NCBI GenBank assembly: GCA_012934845.2
Contig: WNNJ02000108.1
Span: 186,001 to 250,000, forward strand
Length of the DNA: 64,000 nucleotides
Direction of reading: 5' to 3'
Origin: Pomphorhynchus laevis
Lineage: Eukaryota > Acanthocephala > Palaeacanthocephala > Echinorhynchida > Pomphorhynchidae
Positions 52,490 through 62,375 of this stretch are shown in pieces. A model generated the notes under the pieces. It was not told the origin of the DNA, ran no database searches, and saw nothing but the letters and a program-made list of their open reading frames with translations. Both the position numbers and the translations under genes were made by a program. The number at the start of each line of letters is the position of its first letter. Position 1 is the stretch's first letter.

Positions 52490-53495
52490 TAATCCCAAGA
52501 CAGATTACACATATGTTTCTCACGATCAAAATTCTGCATTCAGTTATGCCTCTGCCATGTGAAAATAACATATTACACAAATGAAATAGAAATTCACATT
52601 TTCGTTGACCACTACACATTGTATGCCTATATTGTAATTGTCTCCTGCTTAATATACAAGGTAAAGTTGTGTGGATTTGGTCGTGGGAACGTATAGAGAA
52701 TATCAATGTGCATTCACACGATACCAAGGCTACACGGTATTACTTTTAGCCTTATAGACTTTTCATCGATTACTTTTCTTTCAGAACAGTCATTATTTCC
52801 ATTAAATTAATTTTCACTAACGCTCGTGCTTAAACGGCTTTTTAATGACTTAATACAAGTTTCGCGGCGTTGCCCCACTTGATGCCGTAACTTTTAGTAG
52901 ATTGCCGCACTGATATATTTTTTGTCTTTAGCCATTGTTCTTTTAGTGACTGTACACTTGTGAGGTTTGTTGCGTTGGATCCCATTGATATACGAGATTA
53001 GATATTTGTGCTACAGGGAACCCCAACATAGTCGCCTTATCTGCATAATGCTCAAGTTTTGATTCACTGAAACAGTACTCATTCAAATTATCAAATTTAC
53101 TTTTGATTAAATTTGATTAAATTTAATCAAAAAATTTAATTTTTGATTAAATTTAAATTTAATTTTAAATTCAAATTAAATTTTATAAATTAAATTTTCA
53201 TTAATGTTCATCATTAATCTGATCGTCTCATATTTCATCGCATATTGTTTCCTGCAAACTCGATTGCAAGTTCATTTTTTAAATGCTGACGGATGATTTG
53301 ACTATTTTACTTCGTTTTTAGCATCCACAAATCCATAACATCAACACTATTTTATCTTTCAGCATTATTTTATTTTGGTTTCAAATGCGTCCATGTATTG
53401 AAACTAATTGTTTTAGAATTAATAATATCAACAACAGTTTTGAAAATCACTAAGAGCGTTTTTTTAAAAGTAATTTAGATTTAAGCAAATCATTA
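52490..53495. other. No gene seen
   Basis: Unassigned, including an aatttaa/ttaaatt low-complexity tract at 53095-53205. Confidence 0.45.
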
Positions 53496-53512
53496 TTAGA
53501 TCTTCTTATTCT

Positions 53513-55323
53513 TCAGCCTTTGTCCCGCTTTGAGGCAGGGTCGGCTATGTGAGATTTAGCCCTCCATTTCGCTCTATTTTCGGCTTGGTCTGGGTGAAGT
53601 CCAGCTGCCTTGAGATCTGTGTGAAGGCCATCTAACCATCGGTGCTTGGGTCGACCTCTCGGGCGTTTGCCTATGATCTCATACTTCAAGGCGGTCTTTG
53701 CAAGGAAATAATTTTCACTTCGCAACACGTGGCCATACCACCGGAGTCTGGCCCCTTGCATTTTATTTACGATAGGGGCGACGCCGTATCTTCGGAGGAT
53801 GTCCATATTTCTCACGTGGTCATACCGGGTAATTCCGCTTATCCACCGCAGCATTTTCGTCTCCATGACCGCAAAGCGTCGTTCCGCTGCCTTGGTAATA
53901 GGCAAGCACTCTGTGCCGTACATAGCCACAGGGCGAATGATTGAGCGGTAGATCTTTGATTTCAAGTGATCCTTTATGCGACGGTCACATAAAACACCTG
54001 TCGTCGCTCGCTATTTTGTCCACGCTGAGCTTATTCGTGCATTCACTTCATAAGTCACGTCGCCGCTTGCCGAGAGTATGGTTCCGAGGTACTTGAACCG
54101 GTCCGTACGTCTCAGGTCAAAGCCATTAATATTGATGGTGCCACTTTCATGTGGGTCTGTTGTGAGGTATTCGGTCTTGTCTAGATTAAGTCGTAGTCCG
54201 TATTGTGCGAGTCGGTTATTCCATACAGTAGTTGATTCCTCCAGGTCCTTTTTGTTGTCCGCCGCCAGCCAGACATCGTCAGCGTAAAGAATGGTATATG
54301 GAATCGACTTTTGGATATCACGCGTTATAGCGTTCATAACTGTGTTGAATAATGCCGGTGAGAGAGCACTTCCTTGATGGACCCCCACTGATATTTGAAA
54401 TGGCTGTGACATTCCAGCTGCGCTTAGAACCCAACTTTCGATATTCTCGTAGAGCAGCATCACCCATCGGATTAGATGTTCCGGGACTTGATGCTGACGC
54501 AGCGCATACCATATTAATTCATGTGGTACACGATCAAAAGCCTTTTCCAAATCCAAGAATACAACGTGGAGCGGCTGATTTTTCTCCAAGTGTTTTTCTA
54601 GGAGCAGTCGTGCTGCGTGGATAGCGTCAGTGGTGCCACAGTTTTTTACGAATCCTGTTTGGTTTACGGTGATATCAACAATTTCACGGATACGCTTATC
54701 TAGAATTCGTTCAAATATTTTCATCGTTTGCGAGATTAGTCGAATTGGACGGTGACTTGAGCAGTCCGCTGCGTTCCCCTTCTTTTTCCATATTGGTATC
54801 GTGGTGCTGCTCTGCCAGTCGCTTGGTATCCTATACTCATCAATAATCTTGTTGAAGAAACTGGTTAGCCAGGGGATTGGGTCCCAGCTTTTGGCTTTCC
54901 AGAGCTCAGTCGCAATGTCGTCTGGACCTGTGGCTTTGCTAGTCATCATACGCTTTAATGCATCTTTCACCTCGTCCTCACTTATTTGAGGTAATGGACC
55001 GGACGTTTCTGCAACTTTTGGGATCGGTAGATGCGGAAACTCTTCATTTTTGATTTCCTCAAAATGATCACGCCATTTGTCTCGAACTTTCTGTCGATCA
55101 ATTATTAGTTTGCCGTCTCTTCCATTAATGCAGTAAAACTTTTCGATGTCCTGCCTGTTTTGATGCTTCGCTTCACAAGCCGAAGTAGGTCTCGTTCACC
55201 ATCGCGTGTATCGAGTCTTTTGTGCACCTTATCGTAGTGTCCAGCTCTGGCAATTGCAACGGCCTTTTTTGAGTTTCTCTTGGCTAGGTGGTATGCATGC
55301 AAGTTTGCCATTGTTCTTTGCAT
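53513..55323 (-). pseudogene. RTE-type LINE reverse transcriptase, nearly intact (minus)
   Basis: Minus strand: AKRNSKKAVAIARAGHYDKV, HKRLDTRDGERDLLRL, frameshift near 55180, HQNRQDIEKFYCINGRDGKL, KDALKRMMTSKATGPDDIAT, RPIRLISQTMKIFERILDKR, VFLDLEKAFDRVPHELIWYA, QISVGVHQGSALSPALF, YTILYADDVWLAADN (Y-A-D-D), FKYLGTILSASGDV, then AWTK, a TAG at 54011-54013, and RATTGVLCDRRIKDHLKSKI, YRSIIRPVAMYGTECLP, MLRWISGITRYDHVRN, RGRPKHRWLDGLHTDLKAAG. The stop replaces a position where related elements have tryptophan (K-W-R). Reading stays in frame across it. AP endonuclease is absent: the leader at 55318 joins directly to the EN-RT linker. Confidence 0.85.
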
Positions 55324-55640
55324 TTGATTTATATTTTATAAATTTGTTGCTTGTCATTTTCATTGTCTTGGTTTGTTTGTTCGGTTATGTCCCGTTCCCG
55401 ATATTCTTTGATGATCCAACATCGCTATTGTAAGGAAACAGGCCTCCTTGACTCTCTTCCGCCTTTTCGTCCATTATCCAATTTGCTGTTGGTGTCATTG
55501 AAGTAATTTTGTTTGATCGGATATCTCCCATTCCCAATATCCTTTGATGATCCAGCATCGTTATTGTAATGAAAAAAGGCCTCCGTGTCTCTCTTCCGCC
55601 TTTTCGTATACCATCGTCCCCACCTTTCATTGCACAACAA
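55318..55640 (-). repeat. LINE 5' leader (copy 2) with tandem monomers
   Basis: 55318-55490 matches 16095-16270. A second monomer follows at about 55515-55640 (tcggatatctcccattcccaat-at...gatgatccagcatcg...cttccgccttttcgta), so the leader contains two diverged units of about 135 bp. Confidence 0.8.
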
Positions 55641-55811
55641 CGAACTCTCTCCTAGACATACTACTGCTTCATAAAGGGTAGTTGTTGAAACCTCTCCGCA
55701 CGAAGCAGTCGCGCCAACATCTGACCACCTCTCATGAGCTAATTCGTTCGCGGATATAGGAAGATACGTTGCTTTGAAGGAGATTCCACTTTGACCCCAT
55801 TGGAGCACTAG
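55641..55811. other. Junction between RTE leader and family L copy
   Basis: GC-richer sequence with no recognised coding match; may be family L linker too diverged to align. Confidence 0.35.
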
Positions 55812-57345
55812 GTATATGTTCCAACTGAGTAAAGATAGGGCAAGCATTGCTTCCCTTAATCCAGCTCAGTCTTCCTTTTGGAATATATTCAAGAAGGAGA
55901 AATTTGTCTGTTGGAAGGATAGAGCATTGGGCTGGATTAGTAGTACAGGTCTTGATGTAGTTTTAAATGAGTTGATATCCGTACATAATTATAGAGCCAC
56001 TCAATCTCCTCAGCCAATCCCCCCTTGGGGGGACTTCAGGAGCAGGGACATATCTGTCACAGATATCCGTAACTTCTGGGAGCCTTCCCCGGGCACCTCC
56101 AAATCCGTCGCTCCACTTCTCGTGTCTGTTAGCTTTTGACAACCGAACAAAGAAGTGAAGTGGCCCTTACAATGCTATTAGCTACCCCTTTCCGATGTGG
56201 ATGGCATCAACATTAGTAGACGTGTTTTTATTACAAAAAAATTCAGGTGTCTTGTCCTAGAGATCTGCGACCCATTTCGATTCAAAACTCCCTCATCTCT
56301 ATTTGCGAAAAAGCGCTTGCGCGTAAAATCCGCGATCATCTAAGTATGCGAAATTTAATTCCACCAGGTTTTCATGGGTACGTAAAAGATCGCCCGGTCC
56401 ATTCAGCAATAGGTGAAGTACATCAGTTCTGTCAGAAGAATAGTCATCAACTTGCTGTAGCTCTTTTTCGTGACTTTTCTTCTGCATTTGACCGCATCTC
56501 TATCCCCTTAGTTATCTCTTCTCTCAGGTCCCTTGGGTTGCTTGCAAGAATTGTTAACAGGTAGGAAATATTGATGTACACCAAGCGATTCTTCTATGAA
56601 GACGACCCTGATGCACGTCAATTCTACCCTATTACAGATGTGCCTCAAGGCTCCCTACTTTCTCCAATCTTGTATCTTGCTACCTCCATTGAACTCAACA
56701 AAAAGTTCAAACGCGATCAACATCGTGTGGTATACGCTGATGATACCACATCCCTGTTCTCTGGACGCAGGTGCAAAGATGTAGTCTCTGACATCATCCG
56801 TTTATTTACAAGATAAAAAGATCAGCTGCCCTTTTCCAACCTTGTTTTAAACTCCTCCAAATCGCTGGTGGTTGTCTTTTATTGCGCCCCAGCGACAAAG
56901 AAAAAACTCAAGAGATTAGTACTATCAGCTCTATCTTCTATCCTGACTAATCAACCTCTCCCTACCTTCAAAAGTCGAGTAAAATACCTGGGGTTCACCA
57001 TTACGGTGAACTGGTAGCGAAAGCTAACCAGGATATACTAAAACGTATCCTGAAGAGAGCTAGATGGGCCCTGAAACGGGCCCAACATCGGTCATTGAAA
57101 AGAGAAAACCCAAGTGCGCCTCTGGGGTACTTGGGCTATCTCGGGATTAGTCTTCTTTTCAAGAGGACGTCCCCCAGAACAAATACCAAGGTTTCTTAAG
57201 CTCCTCATCTCGAGATTACCGAGCATCGTCCGCCTCGATTGGATTATTCGGAGAGGGGGTGACAGACCCTGGGTAGTTCAGTCGGAGAGCGGCGTGTTTG
57301 ATTGGCTGCGAGCTCAGATCCCGTTGGACCTGAGGCCATAACAGA
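55812..57345 (+). pseudogene. Family L LINE, RT copy L4
   Basis: Best-preserved copy of the family. Plus strand, several frame breaks: MFQLSKDRASIASLNPAQSS, PPWGDFRSRDISVTDIRNFW, RDLRPISIQNSLISICEKAL, ARKIRDHLSMRNLIPPGFHG, HQLAVALFRDFSSAFDRIS, LGLLARIVNR, DDPDARQFYPITDVPQGSLL, RVVYADDTTSLFSGRRCKDV, KKKLKRLVLSALSSILTNQP, SRVKYLGFTITVNW, VRLWGTWAISGLVFFSRGRP and a C-terminal SLDWIIRRGGDRPWVVQ-like end. No endonuclease recognised upstream. Confidence 0.8.
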
Positions 57346-57535
57346 TATGAAAACGGAATAAATATTTACTGCTGGGAAGAACATTAACATTACTGTTTTA
57401 GCATGTTTCCTTTTTTAAATTAGCTATCTGTTGTCATTTATTAAGAAAATCTTTATTTATTTGTTACTTATTTATTTTTGTGATGGCACATGTGACTGTA
57501 AATAACTTTTAAGATTCGTTTGATTTTAATAAATT
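57346..57535. other. Spacer between family L copies
   Basis: AT-rich; no feature recognised. Confidence 0.4.
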
Positions 57536-57538
57536 TGA

Positions 57539-57569
57539 ATACGAGTGGTTATATCTTAACCACTCGTAT
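57539..57569. repeat. Perfect palindrome at the 5' junction of L5
   Basis: atacgagtggtta-tatct-taaccactcgtat: 13-bp perfect arms, 5-nt loop, directly before the first family L sequence. A 22-bp segment (atccccttcgttatctcttc-tc) is then duplicated in tandem at 57567-57611. Confidence 0.9.
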
Positions 57570-58247
57570 CCCCTTCGTTATCTCTTCTCCATCCCCTTCG
57601 TTATCTCTTCTCTCAGGTCCCTTGGGTTGCTTGCGAGAATTGTTAACAGGGTGGCGATACTGCTGTACACCAAGCAATTTCATCATGAAGACGACCCTGA
57701 TGCGCGTCAGTTCGACCCTATTACGGATGTGCCCCAAGGATCACCTCTTTCTCCTATCTTGTTTCTTGCTGATTCCATTGAACTCTTTAAAATAATTAAA
57801 CGCGAACAATATCTAGTGGTATACGCTGATGACACACAACCCTGCTCTCAGGACGCAGGTGCAAAGATATAGTTTCGAATATCAGTCATTTCTTTTTAAG
57901 ATTAAAAGATCAGTTACCCCTATCCAATCTTATTTTAACTCCAGCAAATCGCAGGTGGCTGTATTTTATGGCACTCCTGTCGGCCAAAGCTGACATTGAT
58001 AGACTTAAACGTATCCGGAAAAGAGCTAGGTTTGCCCTGAAACGGGCCCAGCATCTGCCATTGAATAGGAAAATCCAAGTGCGTCTTTGTTGTACTTGGG
58101 CTATCTTGGGATTAGTCTTTTCTAGAGGACGCCCCCGGAGCAAAGGCTAAGGTTTCTTAAGCTCCTTGTCTCTCGTTTACATAGCATAGTTCGCCTCAAT
58201 TGGATTCTTCGGGGTTGGGGGTAAATACCCCGGGTGGTTAAGTCGGA
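57570..58247 (+). pseudogene. Family L LINE, RT copy L5 (5'-truncated)
   Basis: Starts inside the RT at IPFVISS, then LGCLRELLTGWRYCC-frame sequence of the LLARIVNRVAIL region, DDPDARQFDPITDVPQGSPL, SPILFLADSIELFKIIKREQ, YLVVYADDT, LKRIRKRARFALKRAQHLPL, QVRLCCTWAILGLVF. Internal deletion removes the LSALS...KYLGF segment. Frame broken; ends in the palindrome at 58248. Confidence 0.8.
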
Positions 58248-58305
58248 GTGCGGGGTGCTGGATGGCTCAGATCCCACTGGATCTGAGCCATCCAGCACCC
58301 CGCAC
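58248..58305. repeat. Perfect 27-bp palindrome at the 3' end of L5
   Basis: Left arm 58248-58274, loop cact, right arm 58279-58305, all 27 pairs perfect. The left arm and the first part of the right arm are family L 3' sequence. Confidence 0.95.
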
Positions 58306-58850
58306 AATGTATAAATGTGACGACTTATAACATTAAAGTCTACAGTTGAATGTTTCTGATTGATTCTTTTTTTTTCTTTAATGACCTTTTCCCTATGTTT
58401 TATTTTATTATGAAATCCTTGTTATTATTGTAATTCTGATAACGGTTTTCCTAGTAGCATTCTTTTATTTCTATTCATCGGCGAGCGTAGATATCCGTTC
58501 TGAAACTTTTTTGAAACTTATTTTATTGTATATATGCAATGTATATAAGACATATTAATATATTGTATATATTAATATAATATTGTAATATAATAAAATA
58601 TTGCATTGTATATTAAATATATAAATTTCTAAATATTACGTGCAATATTAAAAAATATGTAATAATATGATACTATAATTTGTATATAATTTTTCTATAC
58701 AATTTTTATTGTATAGATATTTTTTTGTTAGATAGAATGCTTTTAATAGTATGTTTTTTATTAGTATAAAATATGGTAATAAATAAATTATGGTATAAAC
58801 CGTAGGTCAAGCAAATTTAATGGATTTTTCTTCTTTAAATTTTAGAGAAT
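58306..58850. other. AT-rich, no gene seen
   Basis: Low-complexity TATA/ATTG runs (58530-58700). Nothing coding. Confidence 0.45.
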
Positions 58851-58854
58851 AAAA

Positions 58855-59275
58855 GAAATCAAAATCATACTAAAAATAAATTTAAAATCATTAGTGGAAA
58901 ATTTTTATTAATAGAGTAAGGTACACTAAATAATCAAATTCCTTCAGTGGAAACACTTCGTTAGCGCGTATTTGGCCCGCTGCTATGTTAGGTCAAGGAA
59001 CAGGGAACGAAACCTGATAACATAATAGCTCCTCTAGATGACCTATAATCCTTATTCTGATTCATCGTATGTTATTTATTAATTCATTAAAATTGGCTTT
59101 TATTTTAAATTTCAATTTTAAATTTTAATTTGATATTAATTATATAAAATCGGATATAACAATTATTTATAATTATTTAATTATTTATCGTTTATTTATC
59201 TATTTTTTTATTTAGCATTATTTTTAATGTATAAATAATGTAATATACGTAGACTCAGTTACCTGATCTGATTTA
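58855..59275 (+). repeat. PLE tail and terminal segment
   Basis: Plus strand: end of the coding tail (aaaaataaatttaaaatcat-tagtggaaaa), ctaaataatcaaattccttc, diverged terminal box (58935-59065), then the AT-rich part and the end word acgtagactcagttacctga-tctgatt. Confidence 0.75.
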
Positions 59276-60060
59276 AGTCCCTCGTTATGTCATGCATGTG
59301 AGCATATTAATGAATATATATATCACCACTCTGTATACTTTATTGATAAAATAGCAGTACTCAAGGCTGAATTAAGGTGTAGAGGGCGAATGCATTAAAA
59401 ATAATAGTATTGTCTGCTCACTATGTACCTAATGTTTTTTATAAATCAATGTTTTTTAAAAAGCTAGTTTCCAAAATAAAGAGAAAACAAGCTGAACATC
59501 ATATTCGATACATTTTAAGTAATTTGTAATGCATATTATTTATTATTCTTCATTGATGAGGGTATTTGACCCCACCATCTGACTCCAGCGATACACCTTA
59601 CGATCAAGCCACCCAGAGTTTGCCACACACCTATGGATCAATTCGCCATGGACATTGTTAGGAAGTCGACACAAGGAGCTTAAAATATTTTTGCTTTCGT
59701 TCTGGAAATTGTTCTATGAGAATACTAACCCACGAAGTGATCAATTATCACCAGATGCGTACTTAGATTTTATTTTTTAGTAACATACTTTGGACTCATT
59801 TCTAATTCCATCTTGCTTTCTTCATGGCACATAAATACATTCAAATAATCAGCAACCCGTTTCACCGAAATGGTGAATCCCTGTTATCTTTTTTATATTC
59901 GTTAATATAGGAAGTTGTTGATCGATATTATCGGAATTTGATACGTACTTTGATTTCATTTTGATATTTTGTAAAATTATGCATTGAAGACTGATATGTT
60001 GTGTAATTAGTTATAAACACATTAGCATTTAATTGATTTAAGTCAGTTCAACTGATCAGT
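59276..60060. other. No gene seen
   Basis: A GC-richer patch at 59570-59760 (tgaccccaccatctgactcc...) has no recognised protein match. Confidence 0.4.
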
Positions 60061-60064
60061 ACAT

Positions 60065-60385
60065 TTGTCGCCTTCGTTATAGGTGCTGAAACCTGATAAG
60101 CACTTCCTCCTGATGACACTAATCCTTATTATGATGAAACGTTTATTATTTATAAGTCAATTCATAACACTAAAATTTTATTTTAAATTTCAATTAAAAA
60201 TTTATACTTGATATAAATAAATGTAAATATAAATGTCTTGATATAAGACACGTAGATAAATATAAATTGGCTTGATATAAATATAAATTCTATAAAATCT
60301 TATATAATTATTTATTCATCTTTATTTTTATTTATATATAGTATAGAATACGCAGACTCAGTTAAATGATCTGATTTGTTAATTG
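60065..60385 (+). repeat. PLE terminal segment, 5'-truncated
   Basis: Starts within the box (gtgctgaaacctgataagca, cttcctcctgatgaca) and ends with atacgcagactcagttaaat-gatctgatt. An internal 30-bp duplication of ataaatataaat..cttgatata occurs at 60200-60290. Confidence 0.75.
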
Positions 60386-60410
60386 ACAACAAATAAGTAA
60401 AATCAAATAT

Positions 60411-60441
60411 CAACTTGTAGCTACATGATAGCTACAAGTTG
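60411..60441. repeat. Perfect 13-bp palindrome
   Basis: caacttgtagcta-catga-tagctacaagttg, 26 bp after the end of the PLE terminal segment. Confidence 0.9.
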
Positions 60442-60599
60442 TATAAAGTTGGTCGTTTTTACTGTTATCGTAGTGATCAATTTTTTATTACATAAAAGTA
60501 TACATTTTTATTGTATATTTGTAATCTTACTAGATAAATTTTACATCGTAATCAGAACAAAATGACTAGCTGAAAAAGGCTTATAAACTATATCTTCAG

Positions 60600-60686
60600 A
60601 TGACCAACGTATCTTGTTCTACTAACTCTCCGAACGCTACAGCGACCACGGATACTGATAATCAAATCGATTCAAATCGCCTTTCA
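60600..60686 (+). CDS. Predicted small gene, exon 1
   Basis: ATG at 60600 opens 29 codons (MTNVSCSTNSPNATATTDTD then NQIDSNRLS) ending in phase 0 before gtacgc. Rich in S, T, N and D with two N-x-S/T sequons; no hydrophobic signal. Joined to 60766-60999 it gives about 106 residues. No family recognised; splice prediction only. Confidence 0.35.
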
Positions 60687-60765
60687 GTACGCTATTTATG
60701 AGTTCTATTATATACATGTTACTTTCATCTATCTAACATTGTTTAACTTCTTTATTTTCGTATAG

Positions 60766-60999
60766 ATAGGTAACCAAAGCGACGACCACATTCCTCAAAC
60801 TGGTTCTGATGCTTTGGACAATCTAATTTGTATGCTATCCGCGCGAGCATCTGCCGTCAATACAACACAACCCAGCACTGGTAGTAACAGCAATAGGCAA
60901 GAGCAAATAATGTTCCCCAATGACAGTGGAAATAACAACAGTGGTGAGCTGAACCCGATTGTAAGTGATAACAATCTCCCTTTAAGGAAGATCACATGA
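60766..60999 (+). CDS. Predicted small gene, exon 2
   Basis: After a pyrimidine-rich tract and acceptor tatag, phase 0: IGNQSDDHIPQTGSDALDNL, ICMLSARASAVNTTQPSTGS, NSNRQEQIMFPNDSGNNNSG, ELNPIVSDNNLPLRKIT, TGA at 60997. The intron is 79 bp. Composition is less AT-rich than the surroundings, and the two exons share S/T/N-rich low-complexity character. Could be a real short gene, or the N-terminal part of a retroelement ORF1. Confidence 0.4.
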   Translation: MGNQSDDHIPQTGSDALDNLICMLSARASAVNTTQPSTGSNSNRQEQIMFPNDSGNNNSGELNPIVSDNNLPLRKIT

Positions 61000-61730
61000 T
61001 GACCCACGTTGGAATAGAAGTACTAACAACGCACATTTTGCCCCTAGAAGCCCGAATCACGAGGTTTGTACTCATTACTTTCAGAGACCAACACTTTTTA
61101 AGCCAAATCACAATAAAAATAGGTGTTCATTTGAAATAATTTGAGCTTAATTAAATTTAAATATAATTTTTAAATTATTTTTTAATGTTTCGTAAAGCTG
61201 TATTACAAAAAGTACAAAATCAATCTGCTAACTACAATGTGTAATCCAATTTTATTTGTGATTATGTTGAATATATTTTAAATTTATACAGTGGTTCATG
61301 AAGAACGCATGAATAAGACGGAATTCCGTGCTCAGAACTAAAATTGGCTATTTGTTTCATTAAAATTCTGACATGTGCCGTATAAATACGAAAGTGATAT
61401 TTACCATCCGCATATTTTAATTAATAAATTCTGTTATCTCAACAATTAAGATACATCTTTAATTAACATGAGCACTAAATTAAATAAAATAATTTCTCAA
61501 ACTATTATTATTTTTTGTGAAAAATTAAATTAAAGCAAAATTATTGATAATGAACATATTATCTGTTTCCTTTAAATATGTGATTTAAAATCAAATTTAT
61601 AATGCACTACAACCTGAATATAAATCTACAAAAAAAGTATTATATTCATAATATAGATCGTGTTTCAATTGGTTCGTGACGCAATAGTTTGCAAACACGT
61701 TGGGACCGAATCACATAGCAGTATAACATC
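61000..61730. other. No gene seen
   Basis: AT-rich, no recognised feature beyond the short open frame downstream of 60999 noted in rejected items. Confidence 0.4.
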
Positions 61731-61733
61731 ATT

Positions 61734-61847
61734 ACATTTCACAATGTTAGAAAAGTGTTAGACCGGTAAGGAGTCTATAAATTCGCGGGAAAGTTTCGTG
61801 CAATATACTCATTACCGGTCTAACACTTTTCTAGCATTGTGAAAGGT
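61734..61847. repeat. 41-bp inverted repeat
   Basis: 61734-61774 and 61807-61847 are reverse complements except at three positions; 32-nt spacer. Contains gaaaagtgttagaccggtaa. Confidence 0.9.
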
Positions 61848-62375
61848 AAAGATGCTATGCTGTTTTATACTCAATCTTAAATATGTGTCTACAAACTAGT
61901 GTACCAATATCGTCACGAATCAGTTGCTAAACTACCTAATCACTCAAATAATCCTTCCTTAAAGTACGAATAACGATCTAAACACTATCAACATCCTGCG
62001 CCGACGTTACTACTCAGTGGATCATCGGGGCGCAAGCACTGAGCACTAACGTTTCAATATGCCGCAATACTTGGATGGCATATTTAGAATCCAGCTAGTC
62101 GTTGAAAAATTGGACGAAACTTCTGCGAATTAGTAAACTCCTTTCCTATTTAACACTATCGAAATAGATTTCCAGAGTAGGTCATTTAATCTGTGAAATG
62201 TAAGGATATTATACTGATCTATGCTTTAATCACAAACATGTGTTGGCAAATTAGTGTACGAATATCGTCACGAACCAGTTGCAAGACGATCTAAACACCA
62301 ACACCACCCTGCGCCGACATTAATAAGTAGATTTTCGTGGTATAGACACTGAGCATTATGGACTAGTTAGATTCC
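61840..62375. repeat. Dispersed direct repeat, two diverged copies
   Basis: Words in common order: tgtgtctacaaactagtgta/tgtgttggcaaattagtgta, atatcgtcacgaa(t/c)cagttgc, cgatctaaacac, cctgcgccgac(g/a)tta, actgagcact/actgagcatt, at 61885-62050 and 62240-62360. Noncoding; identity unknown. Confidence 0.75.

Noticed and set aside
61000-61140. Extension of the small gene (DDPRWNRSTNNAHFAPRSPNHE) in another frame
   Set aside because: Looks protein-like but needs a frameshift or an unusual splice; no acceptor/donor pair of plausible length was seen.
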